From: Flammeovirga pectinis
GTDB taxonomy: Bacteria; Bacteroidota; Bacteroidia; Cytophagales; Flammeovirgaceae
Direction: 5' to 3'
Length of the DNA stretch: 64,000 bases
Assembly (NCBI RefSeq): GCF_003970675.1
Contig: NZ_CP034562.1
Span: 2,728,001 to 2,792,000 of the forward strand
Of the stretch, positions 57,006-64,000 are shown in pieces. Within the stretch, counting starts at the first letter, position 1. The number at the start of each line of letters is the position of its first letter. The notes below the pieces were generated by a model. That model saw nothing but the letters and a program-made list of their open reading frames with translations. It did not search any database and had not been told where the DNA came from. Made by a program: the position numbers and the translations under genes.

Positions 57006-57869
57006 ATGAGCGATAACCATACTTACATTGAATTTGACAAGAAAAAAACAGTTACCTCTGATTTTGATATTATTTCTTTAGAAGAAATTCTTCAAAATTC
57101 CGAGCATAATAAAATACACCAAATAAACTTTTTTGCTCTAATTTTTATAACGGAAGGTGAAGGAATTCACACTATTGATTTCAAGAATTATGCGTATTCA
57201 AAAGGAGGAATACTTACATTAAAAAAAGGACAAGTACATCAATTTCATAAAAGTAACGCAAAAGGTTTCATCTTACTTTTTACAGAAGAGTATATTGCTA
57301 ATTTATTTGAAAGTAGCAGTTCTATAAATATCTCTGAACTATTTAATGGGTACTTATTTAAGCAACATAATCAAATTGATCTTATTCAATTTAATACATT
57401 TACACAGTTAATAAACCAACTTAGAGTAGAATTATTAAGTGCTCAAGATGAAGAAGGCAAAAAGATTATACATAACTTTTTGCAAATTATTATTCTCAAA
57501 ATAAAAAGAATTAGATCTTACTCTATAATCCCAGAAATTGATACTCAATATATATCTCAGTTTATCAAATTTCAGGAGCTTGTAGAAGAGTACCACCCTA
57601 AAAGTAGAAGCGTTAAATATTTTGCGGATAAGTTAAGTATCACTTCTAAAATGCTCAACCTAATTACCTATAACATTTGTAAGGAGACTACTAAAAAAGT
57701 AATTGATGAAATCACGCTACTTTGTATAAAACGATTATTAGTTAATCCAAATTTATCTGTAAAAGATGCTGCTCATAAATCTGGTTTTATAGAGCCAAAT
57801 AACTTTTTCAAATTCTTCAAAAAAAGTACTTTTCAAACACCTTATAATTTTAAAAATCTTTATCAATAA
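57006..57869 (+). CDS. AraC family transcriptional regulator
   Basis: 287 residues. An N-terminal cupin-like sensing domain (about 30-130, with F-I-T-E-G-E-G-I-H-T-I-D and K-K-G-Q-V-H-Q-F) is followed by a linker and a C-terminal AraC-type double HTH. The second helix pair reads V-K-D-A-A-H-K-S-G-F-I-E-P-N-N-F-F-K-F-F. Lying between the FAD protein and the sulfatase, it probably controls one or both in response to a sugar. Confidence 0.9.
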   Translation: MSDNHTYIEFDKKKTVTSDFDIISLEEILQNSEHNKIHQINFFALIFITEGEGIHTIDFKNYAYSKGGILTLKKGQVHQFHKSNAKGFILLFTEEYIANLFESSSSINISELFNGYLFKQHNQIDLIQFNTFTQLINQLRVELLSAQDEEGKKIIHNFLQIIILKIKRIRSYSIIPEIDTQYISQFIKFQELVEEYHPKSRSVKYFADKLSITSKMLNLITYNICKETTKKVIDEITLLCIKRLLVNPNLSVKDAAHKSGFIEPNNFFKFFKKSTFQTPYNFKNLYQ

Positions 57870-58036
57870 TCAATAGATAATAAAAAAATAGAGTAGTAAT
57901 ATACTTTTCAAGTCTGATATTACTCACTAATAACAATCAATAAACAGCAATTAATAACTTCCATTTTAAAAATTAGATAGATAAAAAATAACATTCACTT
58001 CTTTAAATTGATTCGTCTTATATTTAGTTAAAATGT

Positions 58037-58152
58037 TGTTTAACGGCCATTAAACATCTAAAATAGAGTCACAGAAATATTTTTTGTACGTAAAGAAACC
58101 TAATTACATAATACAACATCTAATTTTATGAATAACATTTCTGGTTAAACCA
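58037..58152. promoter_or_regulatory. Inverted repeats upstream of the sulfatase
   Basis: TGTTTAA-CGGCCA-TTAAACA (58037-58056) and TGGTTAAACCA (58142-58152) are two dyads sharing a GTTTAA/TTAAAC core, in the 376-base gap before the sulfatase gene. They are candidate operator sites, perhaps for the adjacent AraC protein, although that family usually reads direct repeats. The rest of the gap (57870-58244) has no ORF. Confidence 0.35.
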
Positions 58153-58244
58153 TGAAGTGTGTGACAAATCAATTTACCGGACTGTTAAGAAGGAGTATTA
58201 CTATTCTTTTATAAGGTGGTCATTACTAAAGAGCATTATTTGAA

Positions 58245-59798
58245 ATGAAAACAAAAATTTTAAAACACTACTTAGGGGCAATCCTATTTCTACTAACTAC
58301 AAACGTTTATGTTATAGGTAGCACACCTACGCCTTCTAAAATAAAAAGGCCAAATATTCTTTTTATTTTAATGGATGATTTAGGGTATGCTGATGTTGGG
58401 TTTATGCCAAATTCCGCTAAAGACATACTCACTCCTAACATTGATAAACTTGCCAATCAAGGAACAATATTTACATCTGCTTATGTGGCTCATCCATTTT
58501 GTGGACCAAGCAGAACAAGTATTCTAACGGGTAAAATGCCCCATACATTAGGTGCTCAATTTAATCTTGCTGCTTTTTCTGGAAACGGAATTGACGACAC
58601 TGAAACGTTTATTAGCGATGAGTTACAATCTTCAGGATATTATACTGGAGCTATAGGAAAATGGCATTTAGGCGAAGAAGAAAAATACCATCCTACTAGT
58701 AGAGGCTTCGATTATTTTTATGGTTTTTTAGGTGGTGGACATGAATACTTTTCTAAGTCTTGGGTGAAAAGCGAAACATATAACCCTGCTATTGCAAAAG
58801 TTGGAGATTACCACTACGACTATAATAGACCAATGATGGAAAATACTACATATGTTCCCACAGACAAAGAACAATATGTAACAGATATTTTAACAGATGC
58901 TGGATTAGAATTTATAGAAGATGCATCTAAAAAAGAGGCTCCATTCTATCTCTATTTGTCGTATAATGCTCCTCATACTCCATTACAGGCACAAGGAAAA
59001 GACATTAAGCAATTACAAGAAACACTTGGTGAAGATGCCGCTGCAAATGGTTCTGAAAGACTTACTTACACAGCCATGATGTATAACGTAGATTATAACA
59101 TAAAAAGAGTTGTAGAAAAATTAAAGAGTACTGGCCAATTTGATAATACGTTAATTATTTTCTTAAGTGATAATGGGGGGAAATATACAAAAGGAGCAAA
59201 CAACCAACCTCTAAAAGGGAAAAAGGGAGATGCTTATGAAGGTGGTTTTAGAGTACCTATGTTTATGCATTGGCCTAATGGTAATGTCCCAAAAGGAGAA
59301 ATAAATAGCAATAACTTTTCTGCTCTTGATTTTTACCCTACTCTTGCTCATTTAGGTGGCGTAGAAATTCCTTCATCAAAAATTTATGACGGTGTAGATG
59401 CTTGGGAGGGTATTGTTAATAATAAAAACTCTAGAAATGATAAGCCCATTTTTGTAATGCGCCATCAGCATAATAGAAATTGGACGGGTGTTGTACAAGA
59501 TAATTATAAACTGCACTCTCTTGGAAATGGGAAATGGGCTCTTTATGATCTTTGCGAAGACATTGGAGAAGAAAACAATATTGCTAGTCTACATCCTGAA
59601 ATTGTCACTTCTATGAAGGAGGCTGTCTATCAATGGACATGGACTTGGGAAAAACATCGTCCAGAATTCTTTGACAGTCCAAGATATGGATTTGAAGAAT
59701 CTTGGAATACATCTAACATGCCTAATTTTGGTAAAACTTTTGGCGAAATTTATGATCGAAAAGATTATGTAAGTATCCCTAAAAAAGCAGATCTATAA
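58245..59798 (+). CDS. Secreted S1 family sulfatase (formylglycine type)
   Basis: 517 residues with a signal peptide (1-25). Metal-binding D44-D45 in L-M-D-D-L-G-Y, and the sulfatase signature C-x-P-S-R with Cys86 (F-C-G-P-S-R-T-S-I-L-T-G-K), the residue converted to formylglycine. Later G-K-W-H-L-G and S-D-N-G-G complete the active site. It removes sulfate esters from a sulfated glycan, probably in the periplasm. No maturase gene is visible in the window. A 13-bp terminator ends the gene. Confidence 0.93.
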   Translation: MKTKILKHYLGAILFLLTTNVYVIGSTPTPSKIKRPNILFILMDDLGYADVGFMPNSAKDILTPNIDKLANQGTIFTSAYVAHPFCGPSRTSILTGKMPHTLGAQFNLAAFSGNGIDDTETFISDELQSSGYYTGAIGKWHLGEEEKYHPTSRGFDYFYGFLGGGHEYFSKSWVKSETYNPAIAKVGDYHYDYNRPMMENTTYVPTDKEQYVTDILTDAGLEFIEDASKKEAPFYLYLSYNAPHTPLQAQGKDIKQLQETLGEDAAANGSERLTYTAMMYNVDYNIKRVVEKLKSTGQFDNTLIIFLSDNGGKYTKGANNQPLKGKKGDAYEGGFRVPMFMHWPNGNVPKGEINSNNFSALDFYPTLAHLGGVEIPSSKIYDGVDAWEGIVNNKNSRNDKPIFVMRHQHNRNWTGVVQDNYKLHSLGNGKWALYDLCEDIGEENNIASLHPEIVTSMKEAVYQWTWTWEKHRPEFFDSPRYGFEESWNTSNMPNFGKTFGEIYDRKDYVSIPKKADL

Positions 59799-59825
59799 AT
59801 AATAGGCTAGTTAATTAAATACATT

Positions 59826-59857
59826 AAGGTCACTTCAAATAATTGAGGTGACCTTTT
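59826..59857 (+). terminator. Terminator after the sulfatase
   Basis: A 13-pair stem (AAGGTCACTTCAA / TTGAGGTGACCTT, one G-U pair) with an ATAA loop and T-tail, 27 bases after the stop. It separates the sulfatase from the SIR2-like gene 216 bases on. Confidence 0.9.
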
Positions 59858-60072
59858 CTGTTTACAAATTGTATTAAAAAGCACCATTCTTAAATTGATG
59901 GACTATTCATAAAAATCAAAGCTATTTGAATAACCGATGATATTTAACGATATTCGACCTACAACTTGACTATTACAGATGACTTTATAACTAAATAATA
60001 AGCTACACAGCTTCTTAATATTGCATCAATAAAAAAGTTTGAAAGCTTCTACTTAGGTTATTAATTTTTAGA

Positions 60073-61020
60073 ATGATAAACAGTAACACTCCTTCAAAAA
60101 GAGAAATTCTAACAGCTTCAGCAATACAAGAGATTATTGAACAACATAAATCTCAACTCTCATTTGTGTTTGGGAATGGTATAAACCGTTATTTCAGTAA
60201 AGAAAATATTACTTGGGATAAACTATTGATAGAACTTTGGAACAAGTACAGTAAGAAAGCTAAATTTGAAAATCAGATTTTTAAAGGTATATCATTTACT
60301 GAGTTTTATGATGCTATAGACATTCAGAATACAACCAAAAAGAACTTTAGTGCTACCATTCAAAAGGATGTAAAAAACACTATGAGTTTATGGAAACATA
60401 ACGATGATCAAAATATCATTCTAAATAAAATACGTGCTTTGAATGCGCCTATTCTAACTACTAATTTTGACGATCTAATTCCGAAATCTGCTCAACTTAA
60501 GCCCTATAAAATACCTTATAAAGGGTTTTCTGATTACTATCCTTGGAACTGCTATTTTAGCGATAAAAAACTAAAAAATCCTATAGATGGTTTTGGTGTT
60601 TGGTACCTAAATGGCATGATAAAATACCACAGAAGTATTAAACTAGGGTTATCTCAGTATATGGGTAATGTTGAGAGAGTTAGAAAAATGATGTATCAAA
60701 ATAGAGGTGCAATTGGTAAAGAAGAAAAACTTGCTAAAAATTGGAACGGCTACCCTACTTGGTTACATATTATTTTTAATAAATCGTTATTCATTATTGG
60801 TTTAGGTTTAGAAGAAAATGAAGTGTTTTTTAGATGGCTATTAATAGAACGAGCCAAATACTTTAAAGCCTTTCCTAAGCAAAAAAAAGACGGCTGGTAC
60901 ATTACAGTTAAAAAAGAAGATGACAGTTTCTTAGGTAAAAAATTCTTTTTAGAATCTGTAGGAATAAAAGTACTAGAAGTAGACAATTACGAAACTATTT
61001 ACAAACACATTTGGCAATAA
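60073..61020 (+). CDS. SIR2-like domain protein, putative defence NADase/sensor
   Basis: 315 residues, one SIR2-like Rossmann domain with no extra module. Seen motifs: nucleotide loop F-G-N-G-I-N-R (33-39), T-T-N-F-D-D-L (129-135), the region normally holding the catalytic H-G, here Y-L-N-G-M-I-K-Y-H (178-186), and I-I-G-L-G-L-E-E-N-E (241-250). SIR2-like domains of this group occur in antiphage systems (Thoeris, SIR2-HerA, short-pAgo pairs), where they destroy NAD or handle NAD-derived signals. The usual catalytic His is replaced by Asn180, so activity may be altered. It ends one base before the SLATT gene, implying a two-gene operon. Confidence 0.82.
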   Translation: MINSNTPSKREILTASAIQEIIEQHKSQLSFVFGNGINRYFSKENITWDKLLIELWNKYSKKAKFENQIFKGISFTEFYDAIDIQNTTKKNFSATIQKDVKNTMSLWKHNDDQNIILNKIRALNAPILTTNFDDLIPKSAQLKPYKIPYKGFSDYYPWNCYFSDKKLKNPIDGFGVWYLNGMIKYHRSIKLGLSQYMGNVERVRKMMYQNRGAIGKEEKLAKNWNGYPTWLHIIFNKSLFIIGLGLEENEVFFRWLLIERAKYFKAFPKQKKDGWYITVKKEDDSFLGKKFFLESVGIKVLEVDNYETIYKHIWQ

Positions 61021-61021
61021 G

Positions 61022-61498
61022 ATGGAGAACCAACATAAAATCACTATTCTACACGAAGAGATAAAAAATCAAATAAATAAAACGGTAAAACGAAGCAAAG
61101 AAAATAAGCTTAAAGGCTTTGGTATTTATATTGCCATTTCTATTTTGTCTGCTTTAATCACTTTTCTTGTAGCCATAAAGGAGAGTATTCCTTCTACACC
61201 AGAAAATATAGATTTAATCAACTTCTCAATAAAGTCTTTTATTCTATTAGCAGGGGTTAATATAACAATTCTATCTGCCTGGGAGGGTTTTTACAACCAT
61301 AAACAATTGTGGTTAAACTATAGTGAAACAGCCAGTCAACTTAAAAATCTTGACTTCAAAATTCGCTTATTATCCGATGAGGAAAAGAACAATAACGAAG
61401 TTATAATTAATCTTAGATTAGAGTTAGAAGCAATCCTAAATAATGCCCGTTCAAAATGGAAAGATTTAAGGGTTGAAGAAGCTTCTATGAAAGATTAG
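61022..61498 (+). CDS. SLATT-domain two-helix membrane protein, putative effector
   Basis: 158 residues: a charged N-terminal helix (1-30), membrane helices at about 33-52 and 66-88, then a soluble helical tail with L-W-L-N-Y-S-E-T-A-S-Q-L-K-N-L typical of the SLATT/DUF4231 group. SLATT proteins are predicted pore-forming effectors of nucleotide-signalled bacterial immunity, known mainly beside CD-NTase and SLOG genes. Here the partner is a SIR2-like gene whose stop is separated from this ATG by one base. Inference: the pair forms an abortive-infection system in which the SIR2 part senses or signals and this protein opens the membrane. Confidence 0.78.
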   Translation: MENQHKITILHEEIKNQINKTVKRSKENKLKGFGIYIAISILSALITFLVAIKESIPSTPENIDLINFSIKSFILLAGVNITILSAWEGFYNHKQLWLNYSETASQLKNLDFKIRLLSDEEKNNNEVIINLRLELEAILNNARSKWKDLRVEEASMKD

Positions 61499-61524
61499 TA
61501 ATAGAATATTTTTTTGACTAAACA

Positions 61525-61569
61525 AAAAACAACTCTCACCACATGTTACATGTTTCGAGAGTTGTTTTT
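61525..61569 (+). terminator. Terminator after the SIR2-SLATT operon
   Basis: A perfect 13-bp repeat (AAAAACAACTCTC / GAGAGTTGTTTTT) with a 19-base loop that contains a smaller ACATGT pairing, 26 bases past the SLATT stop. The remaining gap to 61852 shows no gene. Confidence 0.92.
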
Positions 61570-61851
61570 AACGTTATTATCTAAGATAAGTTCAGATCAT
61601 TGATCAAAATATTGAAATCAATCAAGACCAAAAATGTTGAAAATCTGTTTATCAATACAAATTTTAAGAGAACCAATCTCACCAATACAACACTAAAAAT
61701 TGATTAAACTACTTAAAATGTATTGTATCTAAATTTCCTCCAACATTTTGACTTCACGACCTAAACCGAAGAATCGCACACACAATGGTATCCTCGCATA
61801 AGAATACCTCTAATAATTGATAGTTATATATTCGTCCGTTTTCAAATACTT

Positions 61852-63570
61852 TTAGTGTGTTATATTTAAATAACTAATTGATACTTGCCCAAAATCAGAA
61901 GTATCCAATGATTTTCCTTTCATAGATTGTAAATACGTTCCGGCTTTAAAGTAATTTCCATTACTACCACAACCATTAAATCTATAAATTTCTGTAGCAG
62001 AACCACTGCTTGAGATGTTATACAAAACAACATTCGTATTTTCGAAAATTAAACGGAAGTGCATTTCTCCACCTACTGTCCAATTTCCATCAATAAAGTC
62101 GCCTTCATTATCATCATTCTTTTCAGTAACCCATCCCATAATTTTTAAGCGAACTGAACCAGAAGATTGGTTAGCATCACCTTGGAATTGAACACGAATT
62201 ACATCATCAAATGTATCAGATGGACCATGAATTTGTCCAAAACATACTTTTCCTGAACTTGGTAATTGATCTACACGAACTTTCCATTCCATTCTGTTTG
62301 TTCCAGAATCACCGTCCCATTCAATCTCATTAGATCCAGAAGAATTCATTTCTCTTAATTCTGTTCTTGGATTTCCTGATCCAGAAGATGTAGGATAGCC
62401 TGCATAACATTTAAACGATACCCAATCGCCATCTGTAAAGAACCAATTATCATTAGAATATGTATCTAAATTTGGTGTATTATCTACAAACTTAGGGCTA
62501 TTAAGTGATCCAGAGAAAGCGTTTAATTTCCATCCCTGTAAGTTCAAAATATCATATGGATAACCACCTGTTGATGGAGGGTCTACTGGCTCTACAGGAT
62601 CTGTAGGGTCAACGCCATCACCATCGCCATCTGTACCATAAATTTCTGTTTCTGTAATACTATTCCATGTATTAGATGAGTTTCCGTACCCTATAATTTT
62701 TAAATATCTACCGCTTGCATTCGATAATGAAACTTCTTCTAATTCTAAAGAAGACCCACTAGATACACCAGAATGAACAACAGCTAAATCTGTTGTAGCA
62801 TCTCCAGTTAATACTTCGAATGTACTCGAGCGAGCGTTACCTTTAAACCAAGCAACTTTTAAAGAAGAAATGTTTTTTACACTTCCTAAATCATAAAGTA
62901 TCCACTGTCCGTTTCCATTTGCAGACCAACGTGTAGATAAACTTTCGTCAATAGTATTTGCAGGAACATTTCCATCGTTTGCAGAAGCAGTTACACCTGC
63001 TACTTCTAGTTGTTCATTAGAAGTAGATGGAGGTGTAGTTGTTTCTCCGTCTGTAGATTCTAAAGTAAAATCATCAAAACGACCTTCACTACTATTATAC
63101 TCTCCAGCAATTGTTACTGTAGAGGCACTTCCTGTAGAGAACGTTATCACTTCTTGTTCCCAAGATGAAGCTGTTCCACTTCTAGAAGTTTTTTCTCCAT
63201 TTACATAAGCAGCTAAACGCCATCCACCTTTCACATAGGCAGATAACTCATAAGTGGTGTTGGATTGTACATCTACTTCTTGTGTAAATTTACCACCTGC
63301 ACCAGTTATTTTTGCAGACTTACTTCCTGAGTTTCCTTCTCCAGATATTGAAGAGGGATCTGTATCATTCCAACTAGACCAGCTACTTTCAAAGCTATTG
63401 TTAGCAATTGAAACTGCTGTTCTTGCAGAACTTCCTTTTACTATTTGATCCTCTTGTTCAAGAGCACCCATTTCATCTTTTTGATTACAGCTAGACATTG
63501 CTCCTAATCCGCATAACAGAAAAGATAGCTTTAGAGCTATTGTTTTTACTTTACTCGACTGGTTGTTCAT
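61852..63570 (-). CDS. PL7 alginate lyase lipoprotein with two carbohydrate-binding modules
   Basis: 572 residues. Lipoprotein signal with Cys28 (A-M-S-S-C-N-Q-K-D-E). A CBM-like sandwich (about 52-172), a discoidin/F5-8C-type module (about 188-313), a D-P/P-V-E-P-rich linker (315-336) and the PL7 catalytic domain (340-572). PL7 signatures are complete: R-T-E-L-R (403-407), Q-I-H (447-449) and Y-F-K-A-G-T-Y (541-547) with the catalytic Tyr547. The enzyme cleaves alginate by beta-elimination at the cell surface or in the periplasm; the Q-I-H form is often linked to polyG or mixed preference. A second PL7 gene lies directly upstream on the same strand. Confidence 0.92.
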   Translation of the reverse strand: MNNQSSKVKTIALKLSFLLCGLGAMSSCNQKDEMGALEQEDQIVKGSSARTAVSIANNSFESSWSSWNDTDPSSISGEGNSGSKSAKITGAGGKFTQEVDVQSNTTYELSAYVKGGWRLAAYVNGEKTSRSGTASSWEQEVITFSTGSASTVTIAGEYNSSEGRFDDFTLESTDGETTTPPSTSNEQLEVAGVTASANDGNVPANTIDESLSTRWSANGNGQWILYDLGSVKNISSLKVAWFKGNARSSTFEVLTGDATTDLAVVHSGVSSGSSLELEEVSLSNASGRYLKIIGYGNSSNTWNSITETEIYGTDGDGDGVDPTDPVEPVDPPSTGGYPYDILNLQGWKLNAFSGSLNSPKFVDNTPNLDTYSNDNWFFTDGDWVSFKCYAGYPTSSGSGNPRTELREMNSSGSNEIEWDGDSGTNRMEWKVRVDQLPSSGKVCFGQIHGPSDTFDDVIRVQFQGDANQSSGSVRLKIMGWVTEKNDDNEGDFIDGNWTVGGEMHFRLIFENTNVVLYNISSSGSATEIYRFNGCGSNGNYFKAGTYLQSMKGKSLDTSDFGQVSISYLNITH

Positions 63571-63733
63571 AATTCATTTAAATAGTGTGCTAAATTTATT
63601 TGTGAAGTTAAATTGTAAGTGTTTGTTTAAAGTGGTCTTGCTTCCTAAAAAGCGATAGTAAATTGTCGACAAAATTTTGCTAGTTAACCGATATTAAAAA
63701 CAATCGCACACACTATAATAAATGTATTATATA

Positions 63734-64000
63734 CTAATGTGATATATTTAAATATGAAATTGAAACCTGTCCGTAGTCGTTTAAATCAAACGGTTTGTTT
63801 TGCATTGATTGAAGATAAATTCCTGCTTTAAAGTAGTTGTAATCACTTGCACAACCTTCAAAACGGTAAATTTCTTTTTTCTCTCCGCTCTCGTCTATTT
63901 GATTTACCCAGACATTGCTATCTTCAAAAATTAATTCGAAATGATATTCTTCATCTAGTTTCCAATCTCCATCTAAATAATCACCCTCCTTGTCATCATT
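63734..64000 (-). CDS. PL7 alginate lyase, C-terminal part (cut by window edge)
   Basis: The minus strand from the window edge to a TAG at 63736..63734 encodes about 89 residues that closely match the end of the neighbouring PL7 enzyme: E-G-D-Y-L-D-G-D-W, E-I-Y-R-F-E-G-C, Y-F-K-A-G-I-Y-L-Q-S and the ending Y-G-Q-V-S-I-S-Y-L-N-I. The catalytic Tyr is present. The two lyases are tandem paralogues about 160 bases apart. The 5' part lies outside the window. Confidence 0.88.
   Translation of the reverse strand, partial: NDDKEGDYLDGDWKLDEEYHFELIFEDSNVWVNQIDESGEKKEIYRFEGCASDYNYFKAGIYLQSMQNKPFDLNDYGQVSISYLNISH

Noticed and set aside
58111-58121. ATACAACATCT upstream of the sulfatase, like the glucan operator half-site
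   Set aside because: It is single, has no tandem partner and no site 63 bp away, so it does not meet the pattern seen in the glucan locus.
1-64000. CRISPR array or tRNA/rRNA genes
   Set aside because: No regularly spaced repeats with spacers and no cloverleaf or rRNA-like stretch were seen on either strand by reading.

Overview
The window is AT-rich chromosomal DNA from a marine, polysaccharide-degrading member of the Bacteroidota, most likely a Flammeovirga-like member of the Cytophagales (inferred from gene content). The evidence is a SusC/SusD pair, secreted glycoside hydrolases with type IX secretion (T9SS) C-terminal domains, CBM6 modules, periplasmic-propeller regulators with LuxR-type DNA-binding tails, an alginate lyase and a sulfatase. 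Genes are dense, and many are closed by perfect rho-independent hairpins. No tRNA, rRNA or CRISPR array was seen.

Region 1 (about 1.5-24 kb, nearly all on the minus strand) is a glucan utilisation locus: two paralogous propeller-HTH regulators, a double-headed GH5 enzyme, a second GH5 enzyme, a small secreted peptide, a GH65-GH3 operon and SusC-SusD. Three promoters in it (small peptide/GH5, GH65-GH3, susCD) carry the same operator layout: two head-to-tail 11-bp sites (consensus ATACRACATTA) plus a lone third site 63-64 bp nearer the gene. This points to one regulon, probably read by the HTH domains of the two regulators.

Region 2 (24.4-34.4 kb) is mostly housekeeping: cinA, divergent anmK and a rhomboid protease, a SulP transporter, a PPP-type phosphatase, a lipid kinase, a porin, an AraC regulator and a VOC protein. 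A cluster of DnaA-box-like sequences lies at 29.46-29.58 kb.

Region 3 (35-40 kb) is a cysteine-rich metal/thiol operon: thioredoxin-like protein, CSCSS permease, MerT-like and MerP-like proteins. A SigZ-like sigma factor and an MBL-fold hydrolase face it. A 1.3-kb IS4-type element sits exactly in the overlapping stop/start of the permease and MerT-like genes, flanked by 14-bp inverted repeats and a 6-bp target duplication.

Region 4 (40.4-51.4 kb) holds surface proteins: a 1689-residue LamG/T9SS protein, a 62-residue protein ending in a PID-CTERM-like sorting signal, lipoproteins, a beta-barrel and an S41 peptidase. It ends with an exosortase-like enzyme that has the Cys/Arg/His triad, overlapping a small membrane partner. 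This looks like a complete small exosortase sorting system in an organism that also uses T9SS.

Region 5 (51.5-64 kb) has an acyl-CoA carboxylase beta subunit broken by a one-base frameshift, a TPR-HTH regulator, a Tat-exported FAD protein, an AraC regulator and a sulfatase. Next comes a tight two-gene SIR2-like/SLATT pair that looks like an abortive-infection defence system, then two tandem PL7 alginate lyases, the second cut by the window edge.
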